Origin: Ichthyophis bannanicus
Taxonomy: Eukaryota; Chordata; Amphibia; Gymnophiona; Ichthyophiidae
Direction: 5' to 3'
Length of the DNA: 64,000 nucleotides
Assembly (NCBI GenBank): GCA_033557465.1
Contig: JAWIIG010000025.1
Span: 5,451,001 to 5,515,000, forward strand
A program made the translations under genes and the position numbers. Positions 20,966-33,409 of the stretch are shown in pieces; the first letter of the stretch is position 1, and each line of letters begins with the position of its first letter. The notes beneath the pieces were generated by a model. It was not told where the DNA came from and made no database searches. It worked only from the letters and a program-made list of their open reading frames with translations.

Positions 20966-23282
20966 CTCATCTCTACCACCTCTACTTTTGCTGCCTCTAC
21001 TTTGCTGCCTCTACTTTTATTTCTCCATTCTTCTTTTCTAACTTTTTACTCTTGCCTTCTTGATACTCTTCACGCTTTTCTGATAAAGGTTGCCAACTGG
21101 CTTCAGATTCATCTGAGAGGGTTTATCCAGTACTGGGTTAGTCCCATTTCATATAGGGGCTTGCAGTTTAGATTTCCCAAATGCATTCCCTAAACATAGC
21201 AAGGCTTTACATGCAATTGTGTAAAACCAGGACTAAATCAATCCCACAGGGTGAATCTGGAGTCAATTGACAACTCTGCTCTGTGGATGGATGGATGGAT
21301 GTAATAACACCCTACCCTTCTTTAATAGCTGGTAGACAACAGGAGCTTGACACTATGGTCCCCATGTGCAGGCTATCCCGACCAAGTGTGCTGATTGTGC
21401 TTTGCTTCCAGACCCTCCTAGCCCTTGCATCCCCCTTTCCTCAACATTGGAGAGCTTACTCCCAATGACTAAGGCGCTGCCAAAGCCATGATCAAAATGG
21501 GGCTAAGGAGTTGTGGTGCCCATCCTCCATCAAAGGCCTTGTACTGTGTTCCCTGTAGCCTAGTTGAATGGCCAACCTTGGTGCCTCAGAGGGGTCCATA
21601 TCCTTGTCCCCCATAATGGACACTGTAGATGTCCTACCTGAACCCATACATGGCCTTCTGCATCTCCAGATGCCACATTTGCACCCCATCACCTCGGGTT
21701 TCATTGCATACCATGTTGGTTTACTTCCATTGTCTTTGTTACCCACTCCCAGCGCTTTTGGCACCAAAACAAGTTTTAAAAGCACAGACTCATAGAGTGA
21801 GCCTTTTTACAATGTCAGCTGTGTAATTCTGAAATGTTGAACGTGCTGGTGAATGCATTAAACCCTCATCTATATGTTACATCCTCGTTGTACCAGCTAA
21901 TGTATATTTCCATTTACAATTTTTTTATGTCCTTTATTTTTATCGGGAAATTAAGTATTAGCACTCCTTGTTACTACATTTACTGTAGGTATTAAGGCAC
22001 CTTTGTAAATAATTTTTACATTGGTTCCCATCTGCACTGTAATGTTGACAGAGTAGTTCACACTTTGTAATGTACTATAATCTAACAATATTCCGCACAA
22101 GTATTTTAGACATACTTCACTGCCGAATGAATATACATTGTAGAGAACAGTCACAACACCTTTCCTACAACATCACTTTTCACCATACTCCTGCCTCAAA
22201 GAATACAGTGTAGGAAAAACAGCCCTTCCACTATGCTCCATTATAATTAGTGTGGGCACACGTCCCTTTGGTTCCTGTACTCTTGCATAATTAGGTACAT
22301 TTTTATTGTACTTCCACCTTTAACTGGGATCTCTGCATTGGATTTTGCCTTTCCTGTCTTTTCCAGCATGTGAGTTTGCAGTTTACCAATGTATTGGTTT
22401 TACTACTATATTGCCTCTTTTTTAGTTCCTTCCCCACACTGTATTATTTTTATCTTAATATATGGTTCTAATATTCTTATGTACCCCTTGGATGTTTGTG
22501 TTTGTTTGATATATTATACCTGGCATGGTGGTCCTCTCCTTATATATGACATTACTGTGTTCATTTTTATCATGGATTACACTTTTTATGTGTTTTCTTT
22601 TAGCAATTATGTTTTACTGTTTTTAAGATTTTATTCCTTCCCTCCTACATGTTCCTGTTTTATGATGTTTTAATGCCTTATCCTGTCATTTTTAACATTA
22701 TACTTTTAGTTAACATTGACTTAATTATTGGGATATTCCCAGCTTTTCTTATGTGTTACTATTAGTTTTAATTGTTAACTACTATTGGTTGTTTATACCA
22801 TTGTTATATAGACCTAATGGTTTATGTATTTTATGTTTTTATTATCTTTTTTGTTTTTACTCATATCTATATATCTGTTTTATTTGTAGTTTGTTCTAAA
22901 GTATTACCCCTGAAGAAGGATGCGCTGAAATACAGCTATGTTGGGTAACTATTTCTGTGGACACCCAATAAACTTCTTTTGTGCTTTATCACCTCACTCT
23001 AGACCTGTGTTCTTTGATCTTGCGTGTGTGTTGTGCTTCTTTCGTTTGAGCCTTTAAATGACCTTCTGCATCTCCAGATGTCATATTTGCATACTCTCTA
23101 CATGTGTTTTCTTTCGGATTTGCATGCCCCATCTTCTTGTTCTTAGTCCCTATGCTCTGAGTTGTGCTGGTTGTTCAGCCCACTCCCGGTCATCCGCCTG
23201 TTCTGAACTGCCCAGTTGCTACCTTCCTATATGGGTGCAAGGGGCACAGTTCTCAATGTGCACAGTAAATCCAAGGCCTACA
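20966..23282. other. Unassigned AT-rich stretch
   Basis: No supported gene. A block near 21640-21690 (CTTCTGCATCTCCAGATG) recurs at 23060-23110. Near 22907-22980 is a segment ending ACCCAATAAACTTCTTTTG, which resembles a transposon 3' end (see findings). Confidence 0.45.
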
Positions 23283-23420
23283 TAAGAATATAGGAACATA
23301 AGATATGCCATAGTGGGTCAGATCAAGGTCCATCAAGCCCAGTATCCTGTTTCCAACAGTGGCCAATCTAGGTCATAAGTACCTAGCACAGTTCCTGTCC
23401 TAATGAAGGTCAGTTAATAA
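23283..23420 (+). mobile_element. CR1-like 3' tail fragment
   Basis: ATAAGAATATAGGAACATAAG, GCCATAGTGGGTCAGATCAAGG and CAACAGTGGCCAATCTAGGTC follow the common CR1-type 3' sequence of tetrapods. It is short, and 23421-24100 downstream shows nothing recognisable. Confidence 0.5.
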
Positions 23421-24100
23421 AGCCCTCTGATCCAGCTCCTGATATAGAACCAATGCAAATAGAAGAACAGGCTATAATTACAGAGGAGGACGATAATCTC
23501 ATGGACTGTTCTTTATGCAAGGTTACTAGCACAGAGAAATCCTGAAAGTGGGATCAAACATAAAAAGGAAACGTTCTAGTAACTGGCACTAGAAGTTTGT
23601 GTAAATACTTGTGCAGAGAAGGAGAAGAGCTGTTGATTGAAGCTTGTTAGCCAGCTGGTACCAGAGCAGCACCCAGCTCAGGCTATGCACACATTGGATA
23701 CAAAAGTGCTTTGAATTTGAAAAGAAAAGCTGTTTTATGTGAAGAAGCTTTTACTTTTTTTTGGTTTCCTTTACGCCAGCTCTGCTGAGCAGGTTTGTCA
23801 GCAGTGACTGAGAAAGACTTTCTGTTGTTAATGGACTTTACAAGCTACTTGCTTTACCTTTCAGTTGTATTGTTGTTTTGAATATAAAAATCCTGGAGAA
23901 TACATCCTAAAGCGTTACCAAGTGAATCTGTGTGCATTTGGATTTACCTCATAAATAAATATTCTGTCACTGCCTTACACTCGAGCCAACTACATTGTTT
24001 TCATTTACCTCAAAGGCAAGCATCGCATGACTGGACTACCAGTACCATAATCCTTTGCAAGATAGCCAGTCTGGAACATTGCTTAATTGGGGAACTCTAT

Positions 24101-25510
24101 CTAACAAGCACGCCCCTCCATACACATGTAAGGGGCTATGGGCGTGATAGGTCGCACCATGGAACAATACAGAGGCATTATAATATCCTTCATTTTATTT
24201 TCCATTCCTTTCCTTATGATACCTAGCATTCTATTTGTTCTCTTGGCCACCGCAGCACATTGAGCGGAGGGTTTTAATATCTTATCCACGATGACGCCTA
24301 AATCTTTTTCCTGGATGGTGGTTCCTAATGTGGAACCTTGCATCGTGTAACCATAGTTTGGATTGTTTTTTCCTAGGTGCATAACTTTGCACTTGTCCAC
24401 ATTAAATTTCATCTGCCATTTGGATGTCCAGTCTTCCAATTTATCAAGATTTTCTTGCAATTTCCACAATCCTCATGGGTTTTAAAAGCTTTAAATAGTT
24501 TTATGTCATCTGCAAATTTGATAACCTCACTCGTTATTCCCATTTCCAGGTTATTTATGAATATGTTTAAAAGCAGCGGACCTAGCACAGGTCCCTGGGG
24601 TACTCCACTACTCACCTTTCTCCATTGGGAAAATTGGCCATTTAGCTCTACTCTCTGCTTTCTATCTTTTAACCAGTTGCTGATCCACAATAGTACGCTG
24701 CCTCCTATCCCATGACTTTTCAGTTTTGCCAAAAGTCTGATGAGGTACCTTGTCAAAGGCTTTCTGAAAGCCCAGATACACTATATCAACCGACTTAGCT
24801 TTGTCTACCTGTTTAGTCACACCTTCAAAAAAATATAACAGATTAGTAAAACAAGATCTTCCTTGTCTAAAGCCATGTTGACTGTCTCCCATTAAGCCAT
24901 GACTATCCACATGTTCAGTAATTTTGTTCTTTATGAAGGTTTCTACCATTTTTCCTGGTACTGACGTCAGGCTCACAGGTCTGTAGTTTCCAGGATCACC
25001 CCCGGAAGTCTTTTTTAAAAATTGGCATTACATTGGCCATCCTTCAATCTTCAGGTATTACAGATGATTTTAATTTTAATTTTAATTTTATTTATTTAAC
25101 ATTTCTTACATACCGCCTTTCATGATATCAAGGCAGTGTACATTGAACAGACTGAAATTACATTGAACAGGGCATTATAACTTGGAGATAACTATTTTAC
25201 AGGGAACATGGGCAATGGAGGGTTGAGTGGCTTGCCCAAGACCACAAGGAGCACCTGTTGGACTAGAAACGCCAGTCCTTCCAGCCCAAAGTTGCTGTGC
25301 TCTAGTTCATATATTACTAATAGCAGGTCTGCAATCTTATATTTTGTTCTTTCAACACCCTTGGATGTATGCCATCTGGTCCAGGTGATTTGCTACTCTT
25401 CAGTTTATGAAATAGTTGTAATACATCTTCCTGGTGTATCAATATTTCTTTCAATTCCTCCGCAGTATCACCTTTAAATACCACTTCAAACTTGGGTAAC
25501 ATCCCTACAT
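24101..25510 (-). pseudogene. CR1 LINE reverse transcriptase fragment, frameshifted and SINE-interrupted
   Basis: Minus strand, from right to left: LKSSKSPGPDGIHPRVLKE (25317-25502), then a SINE insertion, NYRPVSLTSVPGKMVE and QHGFRQGRSCFTNLL (24662-25005), then VSSGVPQGPVLGPLLLNIFINN and the catalytic FADD (24409-24756), then LDKLEDWTSKWQMKFNVDKC and KDLGVIVD (24101-24469). These are in order but in three frames, so there are at least two frameshifts. The endonuclease and the 3' UTR are missing. The motifs, especially the WQMKFNVDKCKVMHLG block, identify the CR1 clade. Confidence 0.88.
25078..25303 (-). mobile_element. tRNA-derived SINE, headless copy inside CR1
   Basis: In reverse complement the body runs from the post-B-box segment (AGCAACTTTGGGCTGGAAGG) to a tail ending TAAATAAAATTAAAATT. 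The A and B boxes are missing, so this is a 5'-truncated insertion. It separates two parts of the CR1 reading frame, so it is younger than the CR1. Confidence 0.8.
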
Positions 25511-28500
25511 CTTCCTCATGAGTGTTTCTAGCATGGAATATGCATAACCTGCCAACAAGGAAATATCTTGGTGAAAGAAATTCTCCCAGTTGGAACTGTT
25601 ACATTAAATTAAATTATTAATTAATTTTGAAATATCAAAATGTATATTCTGAGTACAATAAATAATGTTCAAACAAAACAATCACAGCACTTAACAACAA
25701 ACAGAACAGCAACATATGAATGCACATTTTAGAATGACTGTCCAGATGGCCATGGAGATGTGTAAATGGGAATGTGGAAAGTTGTATGGGAATTTCAGAA
25801 ATAGCATTATACATGTGCATGGCCCTTCTGACATTGCTACTAAATTATCTGCACATATGCTCAGCCTCCCCCCCCCCCCCCTCAACACAAGGCTTGTGCT
25901 TGTGTGCATGGAAAATGATGCAGTGCATGTGTAGTTTTTCCATAGAGATTAACGGGCACAGTGACATGCACAGGTAGCGTAAAATAGGGATACATGGGCA
26001 GCTTTGATAACATGCATATGCATATGGGACCTGCACATGGGCACCCCTCCTTCTGCAGAGAGTCTCTGCACATGAGATATTTCCCTGCTCCAGTAGTGAC
26101 AGCATGGCCACCAAGCAGAGGAACATCTGCAGGGGTGAGACCCTGCTACCATGCTGCTTGGTCCTGGAGGAGGAGGAGTTCCTCTCCCTCCATTGATGGC
26201 ACAGCCTCCATACACAACAGTGAGATGGGCTTAGGAGAAATCTGTCTGGCCCTAGCAAGGTGAGCTACCCAAAGACACAGCACACAGAAGGACATGTAGC
26301 TGCTGGCAGACCATCAGTGTGCAGCTAGGGAAGTAAGGTAGCCTGGGGAAGGGTGATAAGGGAGCCAAGATAAGCCAGTTCCCCTAAGCAGCACACTCTA
26401 AGGAGCCAGTAAGAACTGCACCAGTCAGAGCAATCAAGGAGAGCAGTGCAGCCATAGACACACAGACAAGCACATTTGTAATCCGGCAGGGAGAGAAGGC
26501 ACAGGCATACAAGCAGAACAGTGGCTAGGGAACATGAGGCTGATATATGTGCAGGGTGCCAGGATTTGTGGCCAGTAGCACATGGGCATGTCTGCAAATA
26601 CTATGGGCCTTGGCCATGATGGTGCACAGCCACAGATGACAATTATCAGCAATGCACATGGGTCACATTGGGAACCAGGATGTCTGCATGGGGGGAGGGG
26701 AGAAGATGTGACCTGCGACCTGTACCAGGAAGGGCCCATTATCTGATACCATAGCCTCTGTACAGCTGGTCAGGGTGGACCCTAACCCAAAGACTACAGA
26801 GGGAGAGAGTCAGGTGGGTAACAGGGACAGAACAGCTGAAAAGAGTATATAGTTAACCATGATGTTCACATCTGTCCCCAACAGACAATTCCATATCCTG
26901 TATGATATAGAGGCACTGAAGTGCGGGTGTAGAGCTATGTAGAGGACCTGGCCCAGATTTCTACAGTGCCTCCAGAGGGAGATATAGCAGCAACAAGATT
27001 AGTCATGGCACATGTGCCATAGATGAGACATTAGGGAGGGGACCCTGGGTTGCCCTCTGCAATGCAATATAAAACACCACACAATGCATGCCGACACCAT
27101 ATATCTACAATATGGATAGCTATACCAGGGCACCAGCTGTACTGCCACAGCAGTCAGGGCATACAGCAGAAGGGTGGCATGCAACAGATATCCCTGCATA
27201 GCTGTGGCAATATGGTGTATAGATAATCCAAGCAGTGATCAGCACAAAAAGGTATATGAAACAGATGGAGGGGAGGGGGCCAGAAGTGAGGACCTGGGAA
27301 CCATAGAATGGACCACATGGACAGAGAGGCAGTTTTGGGCACATAGCCAGCTCAGGGTGGCCATAAATTACAGATGGATTAGGGATGAGATGGTAGTACA
27401 TAGGAGCAATGTGCAGGTACTACTATGAGGATTCAGACATATGTGTGGGGCAAAACTGTGTGCGGGAAAGTGATGCCAGTTAGTGATGTACCAATGGACA
27501 CCATGAGTAATGGACCCTCGGATATACAGGTACTAGCTGTTGTGACAGGCACAGGTGATCTGGTTCCTGAGGATGTATAACACCCAATGAAAGAGCACTG
27601 AACCAGCAGGCAGTTAAAATGGTGGCAAGATGTTCATGGGCCTGGCATAGTACATAAGTATAGTAGCACCCAGGGTGACGTGGTGTTAATAAGTTCAACA
27701 GACCAACATGTGGATGTAGTACTCAGTGGGACTGCACTTTCTTCCCCCCTCCCCCATTATGTTAAGTAGCAGGGGAAGGACTCCCCTTCAACATGCCACA
27801 TCTGTAATGGCCAACACCTGAGCAGGTCAGGCAGAGGAGGCACTTATAGCAGATAGAACAGCAGGGCACTAAGCAGGAATTCTCTATCTTGCATGTTCAG
27901 AGGCAACTGAGGATGTGGCACCACCAACATCTGCTACACAAGTATAGCTGCCACCACCACATGCTGCTGGAGTACAGCTGCCAGCACACACAACCACCAT
28001 CACCAGTTGCCAGAGCACAGCTGCCATCACCACCACCACCACCTGCACCTCTGCTGGTAGTATCACCATGGACACCCATAGCTACAGCAATGGCATGAGA
28101 AAAGACATCTCCACCACCACTACCACTGATGCAGAGGCCACCAGCAGCAGCAGAAGCTCCCTGGCATGGGTGGTGACCTCCTGTCTTTCACATCCTTCCC
28201 TACCATCCTTTTACATCTCCCCTCTCCTCCTCTCCACCCTCAATCACAAGGTCAATGATCACTTCTTGACTCTATCATTGTTCATGTCTCATTGCCCACT
28301 GCCTTGGAGAGGTGCTGCTGGTCCTCCTGCCCTTGCTCCTCAATAAGGGTGATGACCATATCTATAGAATCCTCCTCCTCCCTCCTCAGGTCACATCTGA
28401 GGAGGAAGGAAGAGAAGGTTATGGTGATCTTGAGGTGGACAGGCATGGACTGGCCCCTCTATGTGTTGCAGCAGAGGAATAGCTCCAGCTCCTGACATAT

Positions 28501-28818
28501 ATGGTGGATGGCTATCTTATTGAAGCAGAACTTAGTGAGGCACTGCTTATCTATGAGTGTCAGTAATTGGGCCCTGGGTCTGTTATGGCTCCTAGTGCTT
28601 CTTCTGATCTCCTGGAGGCCCTCATGCAACAAGGCCAGCACAACTAATGTGTTAAGGTCATCCATGACTACTACCTCCCACCACCTTTGCCTCCAACTCC
28701 AGCACCCTTTGCCTCCCACCACCAGCACCCTGTGACTCCCTCCACCAGTACCCGCAGCACTGCATATGTAACTCCTCACATTCCCACAAACACCCACCTC
28801 CCCAGGCACTCTTGCACG

Positions 28819-28850
<32 letters not shown>

Positions 28851-29074
28851 TGGGCTAGGAGTAATACCAGGGTCCACAGAGACACAGAGGCTGGAGGTGT
28901 CACTAGGACACATACAGACGGTAGGCACTGAGTACCTGGGTAACAGCACCACTGACAGCAAAGGTCTGGGAGTAGGTTAGAGGGAGTATGAGATTGGTAC
29001 AGCTGGGAGTGGGTAAAGGTGTTGGAATATGCAGGGGTCTTGGGGGGGAATGGTTTGAGACAGGTACAGGGGCA
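25511..29074. other. Unassigned 3.6-kb stretch
   Basis: No coding region could be supported. It holds homopolymers (C12 near 25869), CCACCA/CAGCTGCCA-rich DNA at 27940-28060, and a CA dinucleotide repeat at about 28822-28850. Long antisense ORFs such as 28459-28851 come from the repeats. Confidence 0.5.
28822..28850. repeat. (CA)n microsatellite
   Basis: An alternating CA tract of about 30 bases with one T interruption near its start. Confidence 0.9.
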
Positions 29075-29530
29075 GAGAGGGTATTCAGCGGAATTGGCTA
29101 GAGCAATTACAGCGCCAAACCATTTCTACTGAACACAACACCTGGATAGTCTATGCTGGGGCCATATTCGGCCACCAGCATTGAATGGCTGGGTCAGCCA
29201 CATAGCCCGGAAGCTAACTAGGCAGCGGCGATATTAAGCCGCTTCCTGGTTAGCTCCTGCAGATAAAGATAGGCCAGCTTTGGCTGTGCCTATCTTTACC
29301 CACAAGTCGCTAACTGGGCAGCGGCTCAATATCATTGCTGACCAGTAGCGACAAGTCCTGCCCCCAGAATGCCCTGATGCTAACTGTTTAGCATTGGGGT
29401 GTATAGCGACGGTACCTGGGGATATTCAGCAGTACTAACCATGCTGTGCTGCAGAATATCTTGCATAGAGGCATTTGCACAGTTTACAGGTCTGTAAACT
29501 GTGTAAATGCTTTTGAAGATCGGGCCTGAC
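29075..29530 (-). mobile_element. MITE-like repeat with CTAACTGGGCAGC inverted core (copy 2)
   Basis: The reverse complement starts GGCCCGATCTTCAAAAGCAT and follows 17262-17690: TTTACAGACCTGTAAA palindrome, GATATTGAGCCGCTGCCCAG, TAAAGATAGGC and CTGCCTAGTTAGC. It ends near GGCCGAATATGGCCCC. The family is strongly self-complementary and non-coding. Confidence 0.7.
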
Positions 29531-29599
29531 ATGTCCAGAATAGAAATGGGTAGCTCATGTCCCTTCCAAAATCCTACATATGTCTACGGCTTCCATGTT

Positions 29600-29815
29600 T
29601 TTCTGGCACCACTGACACATTTAAAACACAAATAGGGCCTCTAAGGCACACTCATAACATAGAGCCCACAAAATAAAAAACACCTTACAAGATTCATCAA
29701 AGATTAGTCTAAAAACCCAAATCCAGTTCTTCACTCAATCCCCCATAAAGGATTTAAAAAGCCAAGTCTTCAGAACTTTAAAAACAACAAAGGTATTCTG
29801 TTATACATTTTATTA
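29600..29815 (-). pseudogene. Old L2-like LINE, 3' part (split by hAT)
   Basis: Minus-strand reading near 29740-29815 gives VFKVLKTWLFKSFMGD, the end of an L2-like RT protein. It continues the remnant at 32451-33235. The 2.6-kb hAT at 29824-32442 with 8-bp duplications sits between them. Confidence 0.5.
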
Positions 29816-30299
29816 CAGTAGAACAGCGGTTCTCAACCTGTGGGTTGCAACCCCCACGGGGGTCGCCACAGGATTCAGCGAGGGTCGCCTCACTCCGCTG
29901 TTAAAAAAAAAAAAAAAAGTGCACAAGTTGCTGCTGCTGCCGAGTCCGCATCTCGGCAGCGGCAAACTGATAGACTCCAATCTTCTGCAGCCGTGGCTCC
30001 CTGCCTCTTAGGGAACCGCGGCTGTGCCTGTGAATGAAGCCATTGCGGAGCCTTTCTGTCTCTCAATGGGCTCCGTGCAGCATTGTCCTGCCTCCAAAGG
30101 AAGTTGTTTACCACTTCCTTTGGAGGCTGGACAATGGCATGCTGTACGGAGCCCGTTGAGAGACAGAAAGGCTCTGCAATGGCTTCACTCACAGCAGGCA
30201 CAGCCGCGGTTCCCTAAGAGGAAGGGAGCCGCGGCTACAGAAGAACAGGGCAGTAGCAGGCAGACAGGGAGAGGGGAGGAGGGGGCAGGGAACCTGCAA

Positions 30300-30583
30300 C
30301 GGGGCTGACATGAGGGAGGGAGGGGGCTGACATGGAGGGATGGATGGAGGGAGGGAGGGAGGGGGGCTGACATGGAGGGAGGGGAGAGCTGATTGTTGGA
30401 TGGATGGAGGGAGGGAGGGGGCTGACATGGACAGGGGGGCTGACATGGAGGGATGGGAGAGCAGATGGATGGATGGAGGGAGGGGGCTGACTTGGACAGA
30501 GGGGGGCTGACATGGAGTTAGGGGACTGACATGGAGGGATGGATGGAGGGAGGGAGGGAGGGAGGGGGCTGACATGGACAGAG
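30300..30583. repeat. G-rich minisatellite (GGGGGCTGACATGGA)
   Basis: Units of roughly 20-60 bases combine GGAGGGAGGGAGG with GGGGCTGACATGGA or CATGGACAGAGG. The array resumes at 31168-31320 after the LTR-like insertion. Long Pro/Ser-rich antisense ORFs across it are artefacts of the repeat. Confidence 0.85.
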
Positions 30584-30588
30584 GGGGG

Positions 30589-30897
30589 TGTCAGCATACA
30601 TTTCATGCAGCTGTGGACTCTGGTGAATTCAGTCTTCAAAGTTAAACTCTGACCCCCTGGTGATGTCAGTCTCTAGGACCTGTCTGCAGCCCCTCCTTGC
30701 TAAATCAAGAAGGGCAGACCTCAAAGGGAGTGGCCAAAGACAATAGCAGACCTCAAGGGGAAGTGCTGGAGAAGCACTATAAAGGACAGACACACTTCCT
30801 GCTTCTCTCTCTCTCTCTCCTTCATCGGACAGGTTTGGACACTACCATGAGGCTCTGATCCACATGTTCTGGCCTACCATGAGGCCCTGACCCACAT

Positions 30898-30936
<39 letters not shown>

Positions 30937-31167
30937 TGCACATGCACATGCACATGCACATGCACACACAGATTCATTGATGCACACTGAAACAGCTCTG
31001 TAACAATCACTATATACCTCTGTTCAATACCTATGTATTAAGCCTATTTGTACATAAAAACCTTTCTCCAAGCCACACCTGTTTGCTTGTCTTATTACAA
31101 GCCCTCCTGCCTCTGTGAAGTGAAATGAACCCAGGACCTACAGAAGAATAACTGACCAAAACTGACA
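30589..31167 (+). mobile_element. Probable solo LTR inside the minisatellite
   Basis: A 579-bp unit starts TGTCAG and ends CTGACA, interrupts the GGGGGCTGACATGGA array, and is flanked by GGGGG on both sides (30584-30588, 31168-31172), though the duplication is hard to prove in a G-rich array. It contains a TATA-like ACTATAAAGG (30775), a CT dinucleotide tract (30899-30930) and an ACATGC tract (to about 30965). The orientation comes from the TATA-like motif. The family was not identified. Confidence 0.55.
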
Positions 31168-31329
31168 GGGGGCTGACATGGAGGGAGGGAGGGAGGGGGG
31201 CTGACATGGAGGGATGGATAGATGGAGGGAGGGAGGGGGGCTGACATGGACAGAGGGGGGGCTGACATGGAGGGAGGGAGGGAGGGGGGCTGACATGGAC
31301 AAAGGGAAGAGACGGGGACATACTGGACA

Positions 31330-31960
31330 GATGGGGGATAAATGCTGGACAGAGGGGAGAGACAGTGCGGGTTAGGATTATAATGGGCAGATGGGGGGCT
31401 AGGACTGGTAATGGGTTGATTAGGGAAGGCTAGGACTGGGAATGGACTGATCAAGGGGGGGGGTTGGGACTGGTAATGTGCTGATAGGGGGGTAGGACTA
31501 GTAATGGACTGATGGGGGGCTAGCATTGGAAATGAGCTGATCGGAGAGGTTAGGACTGGAAATGGGCTGATTAGAGGAGGCTAGCACTGGTAATGTGCTG
31601 ATGGGGGGAGGGGGGTAGGACTGATAATGGGCTGATTAGGGGAGCCTAGCACTTGTAATGGGGTTGAGGAGGGACTAGCACTGGAAGCGAGCTGATTGGG
31701 GGCTTTGACTGGGAATGGGCTGTTTGTGTGGAGGGGAGGATAGAGCTGCTGGCCCTGGAAGAAAACTGGGGGCTAAGGCTACAAATGGGCTGATATGAGG
31801 GGATGGGAGAATGGAACTGGAAGAGAGTGGATCTGAGAGGGGCTGCCATGGTATTTGTACTAGAAGGGACTGGTCAGTGGGGAAGGAGGGGGACTGGAAA
31901 GGAATGGACACCAGTGGCAGTCATGGGAATGCAAGTTGACATTGGGAGGTACTGGGAGTG
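31330..31960. repeat. ~36-bp tandem repeat (GGACTGGTAATGGGCTGAT)
   Basis: About fifteen diverged units contain ACTGGNAATGGGCTGAT followed by a G-rich spacer with GGGGGCTAG. Strand asymmetry is extreme (G-rich plus strand). It belongs to the interior of the hAT element. Confidence 0.8.
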
Positions 31961-32450
31961 AGGACTGGAAAGGGTCTGATACTGGGGAGGGTTACTGGGA
32001 CTGGAAATAGGCTGATGGAAAGAAGTGAAGAAAACGAAAGAAGAGATAAGAAATGGCAGATGGACCATAGACCACAGAAAGAGAGCTAAGAGAAGACAGG
32101 AAAGCAGAAGCCTTAGATCGGGACCAGCATGATCAGAGAATAAATTGGTCAGACAACAAAGGTAGAAAAAATAATTTTATTTCATATTAGTGATTTGACT
32201 ACAAAATCATCATAATTTTGAAATTAAATATTGTTACTTGTTATTGTGGTTTAAATAAGTAAATTTTATAAATAAAAACATATTGCAAAGGCCTATAATA
32301 TATTAATAATTCAATAAATGATTACAGCGACAATGCGTTAATGATAAAGGAAGAGAGACGCATTTAATTTTATCATTGGGGGTCACTACAAGTTGACCAA
32401 TGGTAAAAGGGGTCACGGTACAAAAAAGGTTGAGAACCACTGCAGTAGAA

Positions 32451-33235
32451 GTTTATCCCAGATCTCAGGAGCTACCCCTGAAAATGAATGCCTTTGTATA
32501 ATCACTGAATGAACTTCTCGATCTGAGGGCCATGCCAAGTTCCTACCATCACTAAATCTAAAAGCTCTGATGGGAGAATAAAAAGTTATTCTTTTAGCTC
32601 AGATTCTAAGGTTCAATATGATGATGTTCTTGGAAAATCAGACACAACTTTAAATCTCACCCTTAATTCCAAAGAAAGCCAACAATGTAAATGGCTTCTG
32701 ATTTTACGTTTTGACCAATAAAATACTGCCGATGTGCAAAAATTAAAATAGATGTTAATTGCATAAACATCAGAAAAATACCACTTCCCCAGATTCTTTT
32801 CACTCCTCTCCTGGCTTATCGTGTATCCTCCACTCGCATTTGTGTCTTCTGTGTGTCGACAACTCCTAAGTGGCACAAACGTATATGTTTGATTCCTTAA
32901 GAAAGGGTACCCAGCAATAGCACCTGTGGTACAAAAACACTGATAACTACTGCTTTTTTATACCCTCAAAAACACGGGCTGAAAAATAATCACCTCATTT
33001 TAGCATTTATACATACTTAGAAATAGAAGACCTAAGCACATTAAAGTGAGTTGCCCTGTTCCATTTCTTAGTATAAATAATCACCTTGGTTGTCATATTC
33101 TTCACTTGCTGAAGCTTCACCAAGGATTTTTCTGATACTCCCTGATACACTGCATTATAGTAGAGCAGGTGACTTCAAATTGTCACCTAGACTACTGTAC
33201 CAAATGCTTGAGGTTTTAAATAAAATCATAGTTGT
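32451..33235 (-). pseudogene. Old L2-like LINE RT remnant (5' part)
   Basis: The minus strand near 33075-33180 reads YYNAVYQGVSEKSLVKLQQVKNMTTKVI, matching the segment YCN.IYLGLP...LQ.AQN.AARII of L2-group RT proteins, as seen in the copy at 45019-46302. Further left are WDKLLL-type residues before the hAT. It is heavily decayed. It continues at 29600-29815. Confidence 0.6.
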
Positions 33236-33409
33236 CTTATCAATCACAATTTAATGGATAAACTTTTTTATTGCATTTTCAGTATAATCATACAACTGCA
33301 TTACCATTAACAATACTGAACAGATCAAATAAAACCCAGCCCTTCCACTCCCTTCACCCGCCACCCCATCCCTCCCCACACCAAAAAATGCTCCTCTGAG
33401 AGAGCAGCC

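Larger units (their letters stand above)
29824..32442. mobile_element. Non-autonomous hAT element with 8-bp TSD
   Basis: The ends are CAGCGGTTCTCAACC (29824) and its near-perfect complement GGTTGAGAACCACTG (to 32442). The 8-bp duplication CAGTAGAA flanks both sides (29816-29823 and 32443-32450), as expected for hAT. There is no transposase. The interior holds an inverted pair near 30005-30235 (CCTTTCTGTCTCTCAA and its complement), G-rich minisatellites and a probable solo LTR at 30589-31167. Confidence 0.9.

Noticed and set aside
28459..28903. Cys/Val-rich minus-strand ORFs (MCVCVCV...)
   Set aside because: Translation of the CA microsatellite and adjacent simple sequence.
30189..31526. Several long Pro/Ser-rich minus-strand ORFs
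   Set aside because: They are direct translations of the G-rich minisatellite and lack any non-repeat sequence.
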